This document shows positions 16,338 through 25,430 of a stretch of DNA of 64,000 nt, piece after piece. Origin of the DNA: Parvularculaceae bacterium (GTDB taxonomy: Bacteria; Pseudomonadota; Alphaproteobacteria; Caulobacterales; Parvularculaceae); NCBI GenBank assembly GCA_028284065.1, contig JANQSJ010000007.1, positions 372,001 through 436,000 of the forward strand. Direction: 5' to 3'. The translations under genes were made by a program, and so were the position numbers. Each line of letters starts with the position of its first letter. Position 1 is the first letter of the stretch. Under the pieces are notes generated by a model. That model saw nothing but the letters and a program-made list of their open reading frames with translations. It did not search any database and was not told where the DNA came from.

Positions 16338-19300
16338 ATGACCGGCGCGGCCATCCCGGGGAATCTGCGCGCGATGCCTGCAAGTGACGCGGACGACGGC
16401 GTCATCGGCGTTATTGGCCCCACCAATACAGGGAAAACCCATTTCGCCATCGAGCGTATGCTCGGCCGGCGGACGGGGATGATCGGCCTGCCGCTGAGGC
16501 TCCTGGCGCGGGAGATATACGACAAGCTCGTCCTGCGGGTCGGCTCGCGGGAGGTGGCGCTCATCACCGGCGAGGAAAAGATCGCTCCGCCGAATCCGCG
16601 CTACTGGGTCTCAACCGTGGAGGCGATGCCGCTCGACCGGGAGGTGGAATTTCTGGCGGTCGACGAAATTCAGCTCGCCGCCGACCCGGAGCGCGGACGG
16701 GTCTTTACGTCCCGCCTTCTGAACGCGCGCGGCGCCGTGGAGACCATGTTCATCGGCTCGGCGACCATGCGGCCGATCCTGCGCAGGCTCTTTCCCCGCA
16801 TCGAATTCGTCTCGCGCGAGCGCTTCTCCAAGCTTGAATACGCTGGCGCAAAGAAGGTCTCGCGCCTGCCCGGCCGGTCGGCGGTGGTCGGCTTTTCCGT
16901 CGACGCGGTCTACGCCATCGCCGAGCTTATCCGGCGTCAGCGCGGCGGCGCGGCGGTCGTGCTCGGCGCACTTTCCCCGCGCACAAGGAACGCTCAGGCG
17001 CAGCTCTATCAGGACGGCGAGGTCGACTATCTCGTCGCCACGGACGCCATCGGCATGGGGCTCAACATGGATATCGACCATGTCGCCTTCGCCTCGGCGC
17101 GCAAGTTCGACGGCCGCCACATGCGCGGGCTCAGGGCGGACGAACTCGCCCAGATCGCCGGCCGCGCCGGACGGCACATCAGGGACGGGACATTCGGGAT
17201 CACGGCCGACTGCCGGCCGCTGGACGAGGATATCGTCGCCGCGATCGAGGAGCATGAATTCCCGCCCGTAGAGGCGCTGCAATGGCGGGCCGAGCGGCTC
17301 GACTTTTCAAGCCTTCCCGCCCTCAGGCGATCGCTCGACGCGCCCGCCCCCGGCGACCTCTTTCGTCGCGCGCGGCCCGGCGACGACGAGATCGCCCTCG
17401 CCCGGCTTGCGGCGAACCCGGAGATCGCCGACCGCGCCGGCGGGCCCGCGGCCGTCGCGCGCCTCTGGGACGTCTGCCAGATACCCGATTTCCGCAAGTC
17501 AGCGCCCGACCAGCACGCCCGCCTCCTCGCCGAGATTTACGTGGCGCTGATGGACGGCGGACGGCTCGATGACGCGTTCCTCGCCTCCCGCGTCGAGCCC
17601 CTTGACCGCGCAGATGGCGACATCGACGCGATCTCCACCCGGATTTCGTTCGTCCGCACGTGGACCTATCTGTCGAACCGCGCCGCCTGGCTCGAAAATC
17701 CAGGCTATTGGCAGGAACGAACCCGCTCGATAGAAGACGCTTTGTCGGATGCGCTGCATGAAAAGCTGACGCAGCGCTTCGTCGATCGGCGCACGTCGGT
17801 TCTGTTGCGCAAGCTGCGCGACGACGCGCCGCTCCTCGCCGGCGTTAACGATGACGGAGAGGTGTTCGTGGAAGGCCAGTTCGTCGGCCGCCTCATAGGC
17901 TTTCAGTTTATTCTCGACCCCCGCGCCAAAGGCGCGGAGGCGAAGCGCGTGCGTCACGCGGCGGAGAAGGCGCTCTCGCCGCTCCTCGCGGCGCGGGCCG
18001 CGGCGCTCGCCAATGCTGCGCCTTCGGAGCTCGACCTCAGGGCCGACGCGACGATCTGGTGGCGGTCCGCGCCCGTGGCGCGCCTTGAAAAAGGGCCGGC
18101 GCCGCTGCGCCCCAACCTCAAGATCCTCGACATCGACGCCATCTCGCCCTCCTTGCGCGGACGGGTTCAGGACCGACTGTCGGATTTCCTCGCAGCGCGG
18201 ATTGAAGCGACGCTCGCCGACCTCGTAAGGCTGCGTCAGGCCGTCGACGCGCCAGCGGCGGAGGGCGACGCGGAGGCCTTTTCCGGCCTCGCCCGGGGGA
18301 TCGCGTTCCGCCTCGTTGAGAATTTCGGCGCCATGTCGCGCGCGCCAATCGCATCCGAGCTTAAGCAGCTTGAGCAGGCCGAACGCGGCAAGATGCGCAA
18401 GCTCGGCGTCCGGTTCGGCGAGATAACGCTGCACATGCCTTCGCTCCTGAAGCCGGCCCCATCGCGACTGTTGACGCTTCTGTGGGCGCTGTGGGCGGAC
18501 AAGGCGCCGGCCGCGCATGAGCCGCCCAAGGCCGGCCTCGTCTCCTTCCCGCTCAACGCTGATATGCCGCATGCGTACTATTACGCCTGCGGCTATCGCC
18601 CCTCCGGCGGCCGCGCGGTCAGGATCGACATGCTGGAGCGGCTCGCCGGGCTCATCCGCTCTGCGCGGGAGGGCGACAAGCAACGCCAGGGCTTTGAGGC
18701 GACCCAGCAGATGATGTCCCTCGTCGGCTGCTCGGGCGAGGAATTCGAGGGCATTCTGACCTCCCTCGGCTATCGCAAACACCTGGTCCAGCGGCCGAAA
18801 CCCGCGGCGCCGGCGACCCCGCAAGCGGAAGAAAAACCCGCACAGGAAGCTCCGGCGACGCCGGCCGCAACAGAGGGCGAGCCTTCTGAAGCGACGCCGG
18901 CGACCGCGCCGGAGCGCACTGAGCCGACGGCGGAAACAGGCGAGGCGGATGCCGCGGCCGCCGAAGCGCCGACGACGACATCAGACGACGGCGCCCCAGC
19001 GCCCGAATCAACAGCGCTGTCTCAGCAAGACGCGGCGCCTGATCAATCCGCCGCCGATCCCGCGCTCGCCGAAACGCCGGCGCAGGAAGAGGCGGCCGCG
19101 GTAAGTGAATCGGCTTCTTCATCCTCCGTCGCAGCCGCCGAACCGGACACAATTGAAGTGGCGCTGTGGCGGCCTGCCCCCCGTCGTCCCGCCAACCGGC
19201 CAGGCCATCGCCAGAACGACAAGCGGTCCGGCGACGGGCGCGGCGGAGACAAGCGCGACAAGCGCGCCCATGGGGGCGGCTTCGGCGACGGAGCAAAAAA

Positions 19301-19472
19301 AGGCGGCAAGCGCCCCGGCGGAGGGCGCAAGGGACCGCGCCATGACGGTCCGCGCGCGCCGCGTCAGTTCACCAGCGGGCCGAAACGAGGACGCGGTCCG
19401 GACCCTGATTCGCCTTTCGCCGTCCTCGCCGCGCTTAAAGGCGACAACGACAAGGGACCCGGCGGCGCGTGA
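16338..19472 (+). CDS. SUV3-like ATP-dependent RNA helicase with long disordered tail
   Basis: About 1044 aa. The N-terminal helicase core has Walker A GPTNTGKT (near residue 29), the Walker B variant AVDEIQLA, motif III GSATM, VATDAIGMGLNMDID, and motif VI QIAGRAGRH, which together match SUV3/mitochondrial-type Ski2-like RNA helicases; alphaproteobacterial members are the closest bacterial relatives. A C-terminal SUV3 region follows to about residue 820. The rest is low complexity: first rich in Ala, Pro and Glu, then Lys/Arg/Gly-rich (KRGGRRK-like), probably RNA-binding. AAGGA at 16323 favours the ATG at 16338 over the in-frame GTG at 16332. Role in RNA turnover is inferred from the family. 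It is the first gene of a helicase/S4 pair. Confidence 0.88.
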   Translation: MTGAAIPGNLRAMPASDADDGVIGVIGPTNTGKTHFAIERMLGRRTGMIGLPLRLLAREIYDKLVLRVGSREVALITGEEKIAPPNPRYWVSTVEAMPLDREVEFLAVDEIQLAADPERGRVFTSRLLNARGAVETMFIGSATMRPILRRLFPRIEFVSRERFSKLEYAGAKKVSRLPGRSAVVGFSVDAVYAIAELIRRQRGGAAVVLGALSPRTRNAQAQLYQDGEVDYLVATDAIGMGLNMDIDHVAFASARKFDGRHMRGLRADELAQIAGRAGRHIRDGTFGITADCRPLDEDIVAAIEEHEFPPVEALQWRAERLDFSSLPALRRSLDAPAPGDLFRRARPGDDEIALARLAANPEIADRAGGPAAVARLWDVCQIPDFRKSAPDQHARLLAEIYVALMDGGRLDDAFLASRVEPLDRADGDIDAISTRISFVRTWTYLSNRAAWLENPGYWQERTRSIEDALSDALHEKLTQRFVDRRTSVLLRKLRDDAPLLAGVNDDGEVFVEGQFVGRLIGFQFILDPRAKGAEAKRVRHAAEKALSPLLAARAAALANAAPSELDLRADATIWWRSAPVARLEKGPAPLRPNLKILDIDAISPSLRGRVQDRLSDFLAARIEATLADLVRLRQAVDAPAAEGDAEAFSGLARGIAFRLVENFGAMSRAPIASELKQLEQAERGKMRKLGVRFGEITLHMPSLLKPAPSRLLTLLWALWADKAPAAHEPPKAGLVSFPLNADMPHAYYYACGYRPSGGRAVRIDMLERLAGLIRSAREGDKQRQGFEATQQMMSLVGCSGEEFEGILTSLGYRKHLVQRPKPAAPATPQAEEKPAQEAPATPAATEGEPSEATPATAPERTEPTAETGEADAAAAEAPTTTSDDGAPAPESTALSQQDAAPDQSAADPALAETPAQEEAAAVSESASSSSVAAAEPDTIEVALWRPAPRRPANRPGHRQNDKRSGDGRGGDKRDKRAHGGGFGDGAKKGGKRPGGGRKGPRHDGPRAPRQFTSGPKRGRGPDPDSPFAVLAALKGDNDKGPGGA

Positions 19473-19888
19473 GCGACGCACGCCCTGTTGACGACGGCGC
19501 GCCAGGCGTCAGCCAGCGGATCGACAAATGGCTCTGGCATGCGCGGTTTTTCAGGACTCGCAGCCTCGCGGCGAAGGCGGTCGCCGAGGGCCGCATGCGG
19601 CTGACCCGAGGCGGCGCGACGACCCGCCTTTCCAAGGCGAGCGCGCTCGTACGCGCCGGCGATGACCTGTCGTTTTCGGTTCGCGACCGCCTGTTCGTCC
19701 TGCGGATTATCGCCTGCGGGGCGCGCCGGGGGCCGGCAAGCGAGGCGCGCGGCCTCTATGAAGACCTCTCGCCGCCGCCTGACAGAGATGCGGATGCGCG
19801 CCGAGGACACGACCGCGTCGGACCCCGGCCGACCAAGCGCGAGCGTCGCGCCCTTGAGGCGGCGCGCGCTGAACGCGGCCAGTCGTGA
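19469..19888 (+). CDS. S4-domain RNA-binding protein (Hsp15-like)
   Basis: 139 aa. The N-terminal S4 domain (about residues 16-75) has QRIDKWLWHARFFRTRSLAAKAV, as in Hsp15, which binds the 50S subunit carrying a stalled nascent chain. The C-terminal third is basic and probably disordered (PTKRERRALEAARAERG). The GTG start overlaps the helicase stop codon (GTGA), so the two are translationally coupled; the same pair is a recurrent neighbour of fdxA and carD in alphaproteobacteria. A function in RNA or ribosome handling is therefore likely, with the specific substrate unknown. Confidence 0.85.
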   Translation: MSDARPVDDGAPGVSQRIDKWLWHARFFRTRSLAAKAVAEGRMRLTRGGATTRLSKASALVRAGDDLSFSVRDRLFVLRIIACGARRGPASEARGLYEDLSPPPDRDADARRGHDRVGPRPTKRERRALEAARAERGQS

Positions 19889-19930
19889 GCCGAGCTTCAA
19901 GTTACGTCACCTTCGATAAGGAGCGCCCCC

Positions 19931-20401
19931 ATGTTCGATCGGATTAAGTCTCTGTTTTCCGCGCCGGAAGGCGCCCCCGGCGAGGGCGACGACGACCATG
20001 AGACGGCGATCGCGCTCGCCGCGCTAATGGTTGAGGCTGCGAAGGCGGATGAGACGAAGACCGCCGCGGAGGACGCCCTTATCCGCCGGACGTTGATCGA
20101 CGCATTCGAGGTCGACGCCGCGGCCGCGGACGGCCTTATCGCAACGGCGGAGGCAAGGCAGGCCGCGGCCAACGACATCCATCAGTTCACCAAGCGGGCG
20201 AAGTCGCTGCCGCTCGAGGACCGGATCGCGTTTATTGAGGCGCTGTGGTCGATCGTCCTCAGCGACACAGTCCGCGACCCATATGAGGACATCGTGATCC
20301 GCCGGATTTGCGGCCTTATATATGTGGATGACGTGGACAGCGGCGCCGCCCGCCAGCGGGCCCAGGCGCGTCTGAATGAGCAGCGCAGCGCGACGTCCTG
20401 A
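19931..20401 (+). CDS. TerB-family protein
   Basis: 156-aa, all-helical soluble protein. [33 protein letters not shown] is the typical first part of the TerB/DjlA N-terminal domain, with the acidic E.D residues that may bind metal, and [24 protein letters not shown] is the second half. The name comes from tellurite-resistance operons, but lone TerB proteins are of unknown role and no other ter gene is seen here. A good ribosome-binding site (AAGGAGC) lies eight bases before the ATG. It lies 42 bp after the S4 gene and 74 bp before fdxA, so may be part of the same transcript. Confidence 0.82.
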   Translation: MFDRIKSLFSAPEGAPGEGDDDHETAIALAALMVEAAKADETKTAAEDALIRRTLIDAFEVDAAAADGLIATAEARQAAANDIHQFTKRAKSLPLEDRIAFIEALWSIVLSDTVRDPYEDIVIRRICGLIYVDDVDSGAARQRAQARLNEQRSATS

Positions 20402-20475
20402 ACGCGTCCCACGGCTTGCGCGTTGCGGCATGGCCGCTAAGAAACCCCCTGGGTTCTGTAAAGGAACGTAGACAC

Positions 20476-20820
20476 ATGACCTACGTCGTCACTGACGCAT
20501 GCATTCGGTGCAAGTACACGGACTGCGTCGAGGTTTGCCCCGTGGACTGCTTCTATGAGGGCGAGAATATGCTCGTCATTCACCCGGAAGAGTGCATCGA
20601 TTGCGGCGTGTGCGAGCCGGAATGTCCGGCGGAGGCGATCGTCCCGGACACGGATCCCAAGGACAAGGACGGCAAGTGGCTGGAGCTCAACACGAAATAC
20701 GCTGCTGAGTGGCCGAACATCACGCGCAAGATCGACGCGCCCGACGACGCCGACGCCATGGCGGAGGAGACCGGCAAACTCGAAAAGTATTTCAGCCCCA
20801 ATCCGGGCAAGGGCGACTGA
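20476..20820 (+). CDS. fdxA: Seven-iron ferredoxin FdxA
   Basis: 114-aa electron-transfer protein. The N-terminal half has [18 protein letters not shown], which with the second set [15 protein letters not shown] ligates one 3Fe-4S and one 4Fe-4S cluster. The C-terminal extension ([18 protein letters not shown]) is typical of alphaproteobacterial and Azotobacter FdI-type proteins. The ATG at 20476 is preceded by AAGGA ten bases upstream; an in-frame upstream start at 20416 adds sequence with no family resemblance. It lies between the helicase cluster and carD, a conserved arrangement. Confidence 0.95.
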   Translation: MTYVVTDACIRCKYTDCVEVCPVDCFYEGENMLVIHPEECIDCGVCEPECPAEAIVPDTDPKDKDGKWLELNTKYAAEWPNITRKIDAPDDADAMAEETGKLEKYFSPNPGKGD

Positions 20821-21128
20821 CCCGGCCCCGGGGGCGCCTAATCCGCCATCTGGCTTTCGGCGCTCGCGGATATGTGATTGGCGCGCCTTCGCCGAACCGC
20901 ATCCGCCAGACGCGCGCTTCTTCCGAAGGCGCTGCGCCTCCCGCCGCCTAGCGATGCGGTCTGCAATCGTTCCAGGAATCGCGGCATACTGGTGTTCTTG
21001 GCGATTTTATGCTATTGATTCCAAACGTGATACTGTCCGCTAGGCGTTCGAATAAGTTTGGGACGCGGGACTTTGGGCCCCCCAGCGCGCCGCGGCGTGC
21101 GGCTGACCGGGGCGCTGAGGGCGGCATG

Positions 21129-21159
21129 CGCCGCACGGCCGCTTGGCGTGCGGCGTTTT
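21129..21159 (+). terminator. Possible intrinsic terminator or attenuator upstream of carD
   Basis: A nine-base stem CGCCGCACG / CGTGCGGCG with a nine-base loop is followed directly by TTTT (21156-21159). It lies in the 559-bp gap between fdxA and carD (20821-21379), which has no credible gene. The hairpin could end fdxA transcription, or attenuate a long carD leader. The T-run is short, so function is uncertain. The rest of the gap is GC-rich except for an AT-rich patch around 21000-21030 that could carry a promoter; I could not define its -35 and -10. Confidence 0.45.
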
Positions 21160-21379
21160 CACCTCGCCGGAGCCAGAAGTGGGAGGCGAGCGACACGTAA
21201 AGCGCCCGAAAGGCGCGACCAAAACGGAAAGCGTCTGGAGAGAAAGCGCGGGCGGACCGCCGCCCCGAAAGCAAAAGCGGGCCCCCGCCCCTCGAAAACA
21301 AAAACTGGGAACCGCGCCGCGCCTTTGCGCGCGCCGTGAGGCTGGCACTCGGCGGCCCTAGCGCGGTCCCGCAAGGAGT

Positions 21380-22555
21380 ATGAAAGTTCTGGCGATGGCT
21401 ACAAAATCCGCCTCCACCCGAAAACCGACCAAGAAGACGGCCTCCAAGACGGCGGCCAAGCGCCCGGCCGCCAAGAGCGCCCGAGCCGCGTCAACGCCAA
21501 AGAAGCCGGCGACGAAGAAGCCTGCGGCCAAGAAGGCTGCGACGAAGGCCACGCCTGCGAGCGCGGCGCGCAAGGCGACGACGGCGAAGCCGGTCGCGAA
21601 GAAAACGGCGGCGCGCAAGACAGCGGCCAAGCCTGCGACCGCAAAGGCGCGCGCGCGGAAAACTGCCGCGCCGCAAACCGCCGCCGCGAAGACTGCCGCT
21701 CCGAAGCCCGCGGCGAAGAAATCCGCGACCCGCGCCAAAGCGGTCGCCCGCAAGTCGGCGACGACGTCAAAGGCGGCGCCGGCCGCCAAGAAGCCCGCGG
21801 CCAAGAAGGCGGCGCCTGACGCTGCGGCGGCGAAAAAGGCGCCGGCGAAGACTGCGGCCAAGAAACCAGCTGCGAAGGCGGCCGAGCAGGCGAAGACGCC
21901 GAAACCGGCGCCGCAGAAGAAGCTGAATGTCGGCCAGAAGCCGCGCGGCGGCGTCTCAGAGCCGACGATCGTTCCCACTGCGCTGCAGAAGGCGGCGAAC
22001 GAACCCGCGCCCACAGGCGACGCGAAGATAGCCGCCACTCCGGAGGCGAAAGAGGCCAAGCAGACCTACCGGGTCAATGACCACATCGTTTATCCGGCGC
22101 ATGGCGTCGGGCGGATCGTCACCATCGAAAAACAGGTGATCGCCGGCATCACCAACGAGCTTTTCGTCATCGACTTCGAACAGGAGAAGATGAAGCTGCG
22201 CGTGCCGACGGCGAAGGCGGCCGCGGTTGGCATGCGCCCGCTATCTGAGCCGGCGACGATCGACAAGGCGGTGGAGCTTCTGAAAGGCCGCGCCCGGATC
22301 AAGCGCACCATGTGGAGCCGCCGGGCGCAGGAATACGAAGCCAAGATAAACTCCGGCGACGTAATGTCGGTGGCCGAGGTCGTGCGCGATCTTTTCCGCG
22401 CTGCCGACCAGCCCGAACAGAGCTATTCTGAACGGCAGCTCTTCGAACAGGCGCTCGATCGCTTCGCCCGCGAAGTGGCCGCCGTGCGCAAGTCCGGCCT
22501 CGACGCGGCGATCGCCGAGCTCGAAGCGTCCCTGCACCAGAAGAAGGCGGCGTAA
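21380..22555 (+). CDS. carD: CarD/CdnL-family transcription regulator with histone-H1-like N-terminal extension
   Basis: 391 aa. The C-terminal part (from about residue 230, YRVNDHIVYPAHGVGRIV, to the end) is a full CarD/CdnL unit: an RNA-polymerase beta-subunit-binding Tudor-like domain, then a helical DNA-binding region containing KRTMWSRRAQEYEAKI. In Caulobacter and mycobacteria this protein stabilises open promoter complexes, notably at rRNA promoters. The first about 200 residues are almost only Lys, Ala, Pro, Thr and Arg in KKPAAK-like repeats, resembling histone H1/HC1 tails. An AAGGAG lies one base before the ATG at 21380, which is too close, and 16 before that at 21395, so the exact start is unclear. 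Its end faces the nuclease-like gene 26 bp away. Confidence 0.88.
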   Translation: MKVLAMATKSASTRKPTKKTASKTAAKRPAAKSARAASTPKKPATKKPAAKKAATKATPASAARKATTAKPVAKKTAARKTAAKPATAKARARKTAAPQTAAAKTAAPKPAAKKSATRAKAVARKSATTSKAAPAAKKPAAKKAAPDAAAAKKAPAKTAAKKPAAKAAEQAKTPKPAPQKKLNVGQKPRGGVSEPTIVPTALQKAANEPAPTGDAKIAATPEAKEAKQTYRVNDHIVYPAHGVGRIVTIEKQVIAGITNELFVIDFEQEKMKLRVPTAKAAAVGMRPLSEPATIDKAVELLKGRARIKRTMWSRRAQEYEAKINSGDVMSVAEVVRDLFRAADQPEQSYSERQLFEQALDRFAREVAAVRKSGLDAAIAELEASLHQKKAA

Positions 22556-22581
22556 CCGCCTTTACGCCGTCGGGCTGGCGG

Positions 22582-23352
22582 CTACGCCGCCGGTCGCGCG
22601 AGGATCTGCAAGGGATGTCGCAGGGCGATGGAGGGGCCATTTATCGCCTCGACAAAACCCCTCACCTCGACGCTTCGGCCGGCCAGCGTAGACGCGGCGA
22701 GATCGACGCCTGAGATAAGATCGATGTCTTCGGCGCGCCCTTCGAAGGTCGCGGTGAAGTCGCTGCGGTAATCCGCACCGAAATTAAAGTAGATGCGGCG
22801 TCCGCGTTTTGCTGCGCCCGACAGCGTCCCGACGGCGATGTGAAAGCCGCCGATCAGCTTGTTCATGCGTCCCCATGACCAGTCTTCCGCCTCGTTGGCG
22901 TTGAGCGGCCGGTAGGCGCTCAACCGCCAGAGCCCGGCGCGCGCGCGTCGCGCCGCCAGCTCGGCGTCAAGCAGGGCGCGGATCGAGTCGTGAAACGCAG
23001 AGCGCGGATGAACGCGCGCGGCGCCCCCGGCGACGAGGCGTCGCTCCATCGGCGCGCCCGTCTCCATGCTGATGAGACGCCCGACCGGCCGCCGCCAGCG
23101 ATCACGGCGCGTCTCTTCAAAGGCGCCCTCGCCCGACGCCAGCAACGCCTGCAACGCCGCCGTCGCCTCGCGCGCAAATGGCGCCGACCCGCGCGGCGCG
23201 ACAATGTCGTCGATAAGACATTCGGTCTCGGCGGTGACGAAACGATCGCCGGCGATCGCCTCAGGCGCCTCGATTGCGCGCGCCCGGGCGCGCAAAACCG
23301 CCGCGCCGCATGCGCCGCCAAGCGCCGCGCGCCGCGTCCAGACGGCCGTCAC
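22582..23352 (-). CDS. Thermonuclease-like (SNase fold) protein, probably inactive
   Basis: 256 aa. The N-terminus looks like a Tat-type or simple signal sequence (RRAALGGACGAAVL). The central region resembles the SNase fold: RDRWRRPVGRLISM and the helix AARRARAGLW are recognisable. At the catalytic segment, where nucleases have a pattern like VRLAGIDAPE, it reads TECLIDDIVAPRG, so the catalytic Arg and Glu are apparently replaced by Cys and Arg. The C-terminal 90 residues contain another beta-rich unit (RRIYFNFGADYRSDFTATFEG). The start overlaps the pbpC stop (ATGA), so it is the third gene of the macroglobulin/PBP1C operon. An envelope-linked binding role is possible; this is inference. Confidence 0.7.
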   Translation of the reverse strand: MTAVWTRRAALGGACGAAVLRARARAIEAPEAIAGDRFVTAETECLIDDIVAPRGSAPFAREATAALQALLASGEGAFEETRRDRWRRPVGRLISMETGAPMERRLVAGGAARVHPRSAFHDSIRALLDAELAARRARAGLWRLSAYRPLNANEAEDWSWGRMNKLIGGFHIAVGTLSGAAKRGRRIYFNFGADYRSDFTATFEGRAEDIDLISGVDLAASTLAGRSVEVRGFVEAINGPSIALRHPLQILARPAA

Positions 23353-25430
23353 CTTGTTCCTTCGGTTCGCGCGCCGCCAATCGGGCTCGCCACGCCCCCG
23401 CTCCTGACGCGCACGGACGCGGTCGCCGTTTCGCCGTCGGCGTCGACCACGGACACCGTGTAGAACCCTGCGCTTTCAGGCCGCCAGGCAGCGGCCCCCG
23501 CGCGGCGATCGACCGACGCGCCGTCAACGAACCAGGAAAGGGGCGCCCGACCACCCCTCGCGGCGAGCACAATGCCGCGTCGATCGGGATGAAGCTCCGC
23601 GCCGTTCTGCGGGTGAATCAATTGCAGGGGGTCGGCCGGCGCGCGGCGGCGCGCGGCGGCGGCGACCGAGAGCTCAACATCTTCCCGCTGCGGCGCATCG
23701 GACGTCAAACGGCCGAGCCGCGCGGCGGCGTCGAAGAGATCAAACAGAACGGGCGCGGCCTCTTTAAGGCCGGTGCGGCCGGGCCGCGGGGCGCCGTCCG
23801 CCCGTCCGGCCCAGACGGCGATTGTCAGCCCGCCCGCCGAGCCGACGGCGAGCGCGTCCCGAAAGCCATAGGACGTACCCGTCTTATAGGCGATGATTGG
23901 CGCGCCTTCGGCAAGCGCCGCCGGCGCGCGGCCGGGCGGCGGCGGCGCGCCGCGCAGGATCGCCGTCACACGCTGCGCCGACGCCTCGCTCATCAGCCGG
24001 TAGCCTCCTTCGGCGACGGCTTCGCCATCAGGCGTTTGCCGGCGCCAGCGCAAGGGAACCGCGACCCCGCCGCGGGCGAGCCCCACATAGAGCTGCGCAA
24101 GGTCCTTCAGCCTAAGCCCCGCGCCGCCGAGCGCCGTCGGCAAGCCGGCGCCCTCCTCGCGCGCCTGCATCGGCAGGACGAGACGCGCCCCCGCCTCCTT
24201 AAGCGCGGCGCCAAACCTTCGCGGGCCGACCGCATCGAGCGCGGCGACGGCCGGCAGGTTGAGGGAATGGCGCAGCGCATCGCGCACCCGCACCTCGCCG
24301 CGGAACGCGCGATCGAAATTCTCCGGCGCATAGCCGCGAAACGCGCGCGGGCCATCGAGAACGACGCTGTCAGGCGCGAGCGCGCCGTCGTCGAAGGCGG
24401 CGGCGTATACGAACGGTTTCAACGTCGAGCCGGGCGAGCGCACTGCGCGCGTTAAATCAATCCAGCCGCCGGCGACGTCCCGGCCGCCGGAGCCCACATG
24501 GGCGAGGACTTCGCCCGTCGAATTGTCGACGATGAGCGCAGCGGCGGTCGCCCCGTCAGTAGCGGCGAGGCTATGGCGACGAACGACGTCGGCGGCGACG
24601 GCCTGCATGGACGCGTAGAGGGTCGACCGCGCCTCGCCCGCGCCGTCGGCCCGCGCAAGCGCCGCCGCATATCTTGCGGCATGATAGGCCCCTTGCGGCA
24701 GCGCGCGCCGCCTTGGCGGCGTCGCGGGACGCGCGTCGGAAAACGCCAGCGGCCCGCCATCGAGCTTCGCGGCGATCGCCGCCATGCCCGCCTCAGCGCC
24801 GCCGGGACGACGGTCAGGCCGGCGCATCTCCGGCGCCTGCGGCAAGGCGAGGAGGAGCGCCTGTTCGTTATCGGAGAGCTCGTCGGGCTCGCTGCCGAAA
24901 TAGATGAGGCTCGCCGCGCGAACGCCTTCGATGTTGCCGCCATAGGGCGCGAGCGTCAGGTAGAGCTCGAGTATCTCGCGTTTCGTCAGCCTGCGCTCAA
25001 TCTGAAGCGCACGGATCATCTCGATCATCTTGGCGGGAATTGTACGCGGCCGCGGCTCAAGGAGGCGCGCCGTCTGCATCGTGATGGTCGACGCGCCGGA
25101 CGCAATGCGGCCCGACCGAAGGGCGTCCGTCACGGCCCGGACAACAGCGATCGGGTCAACGCCCGGATGGTCGTAAAACCGCTTGTCCTCGATATGGAGG
25201 AGCCGATCGACGAAGGCGGGATCAATGGCGTCAAGGTCGGCCGGAAACCGCCACACGCCGCCCTCCGCCGCAAAGGCGTGGAGAAGCGCGCCGTCGCGGT
25301 CGTAAACGAGACTTCCTCCTGCGCCAGCCGTCGCGAGCGGCGGCGGCGCAATGCGGTCAAGCGCGAGGATCGCCGCAAGCGCCGCGACGACCGCCGCCGC
25401 GACGGCCCCGATGCGCGAAGCGCTTGTCAT
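23349..25430 (-). CDS. pbpC: Penicillin-binding protein 1C, bifunctional transglycosylase/transpeptidase
   Basis: 693 aa, inner-membrane anchored by one N-terminal helix (residues 7-26). The GT51 glycosyltransferase domain has HIEDKRFYDHPGVDP and TITMQTARLL; the transpeptidase domain has Ser335 in PGSTLKP and the YKTGTSYGFRD motif; the last about 90 residues form the PBP1C-specific beta domain (SWFVDGASVDRR). Both active sites look intact. In enterobacteria PBP1C and the macroglobulin YfhM are encoded together, and are thought to link wall repair with trapping of invading proteases. The start overlaps the macroglobulin stop by 4 bp. Confidence 0.94.
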   Translation of the reverse strand: MTSASRIGAVAAAVVAALAAILALDRIAPPPLATAGAGGSLVYDRDGALLHAFAAEGGVWRFPADLDAIDPAFVDRLLHIEDKRFYDHPGVDPIAVVRAVTDALRSGRIASGASTITMQTARLLEPRPRTIPAKMIEMIRALQIERRLTKREILELYLTLAPYGGNIEGVRAASLIYFGSEPDELSDNEQALLLALPQAPEMRRPDRRPGGAEAGMAAIAAKLDGGPLAFSDARPATPPRRRALPQGAYHAARYAAALARADGAGEARSTLYASMQAVAADVVRRHSLAATDGATAAALIVDNSTGEVLAHVGSGGRDVAGGWIDLTRAVRSPGSTLKPFVYAAAFDDGALAPDSVVLDGPRAFRGYAPENFDRAFRGEVRVRDALRHSLNLPAVAALDAVGPRRFGAALKEAGARLVLPMQAREEGAGLPTALGGAGLRLKDLAQLYVGLARGGVAVPLRWRRQTPDGEAVAEGGYRLMSEASAQRVTAILRGAPPPPGRAPAALAEGAPIIAYKTGTSYGFRDALAVGSAGGLTIAVWAGRADGAPRPGRTGLKEAAPVLFDLFDAAARLGRLTSDAPQREDVELSVAAAARRRAPADPLQLIHPQNGAELHPDRRGIVLAARGGRAPLSWFVDGASVDRRAGAAAWRPESAGFYTVSVVDADGETATASVRVRSGGVASPIGGARTEGTR

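Noticed and set aside
17499-18824. 441-codon open frame opposite the helicase gene
   Set aside because: Antisense shadow in high-GC coding DNA; arginine-rich, no family features, and the plus-strand helicase is certain. The same applies to long antisense frames at 32199-33614, 47406-49058, 56535-57734 and 24498-25553.
19931-20401. Tellurite-resistance operon
   Set aside because: Only a lone TerB-like protein is present; no terC, terD or terZ-like gene lies nearby.
21009-21361. Several short frames between fdxA and carD
   Set aside because: Arg/Ala-rich in all frames on both strands with no family likeness and no convincing ribosome-binding site.
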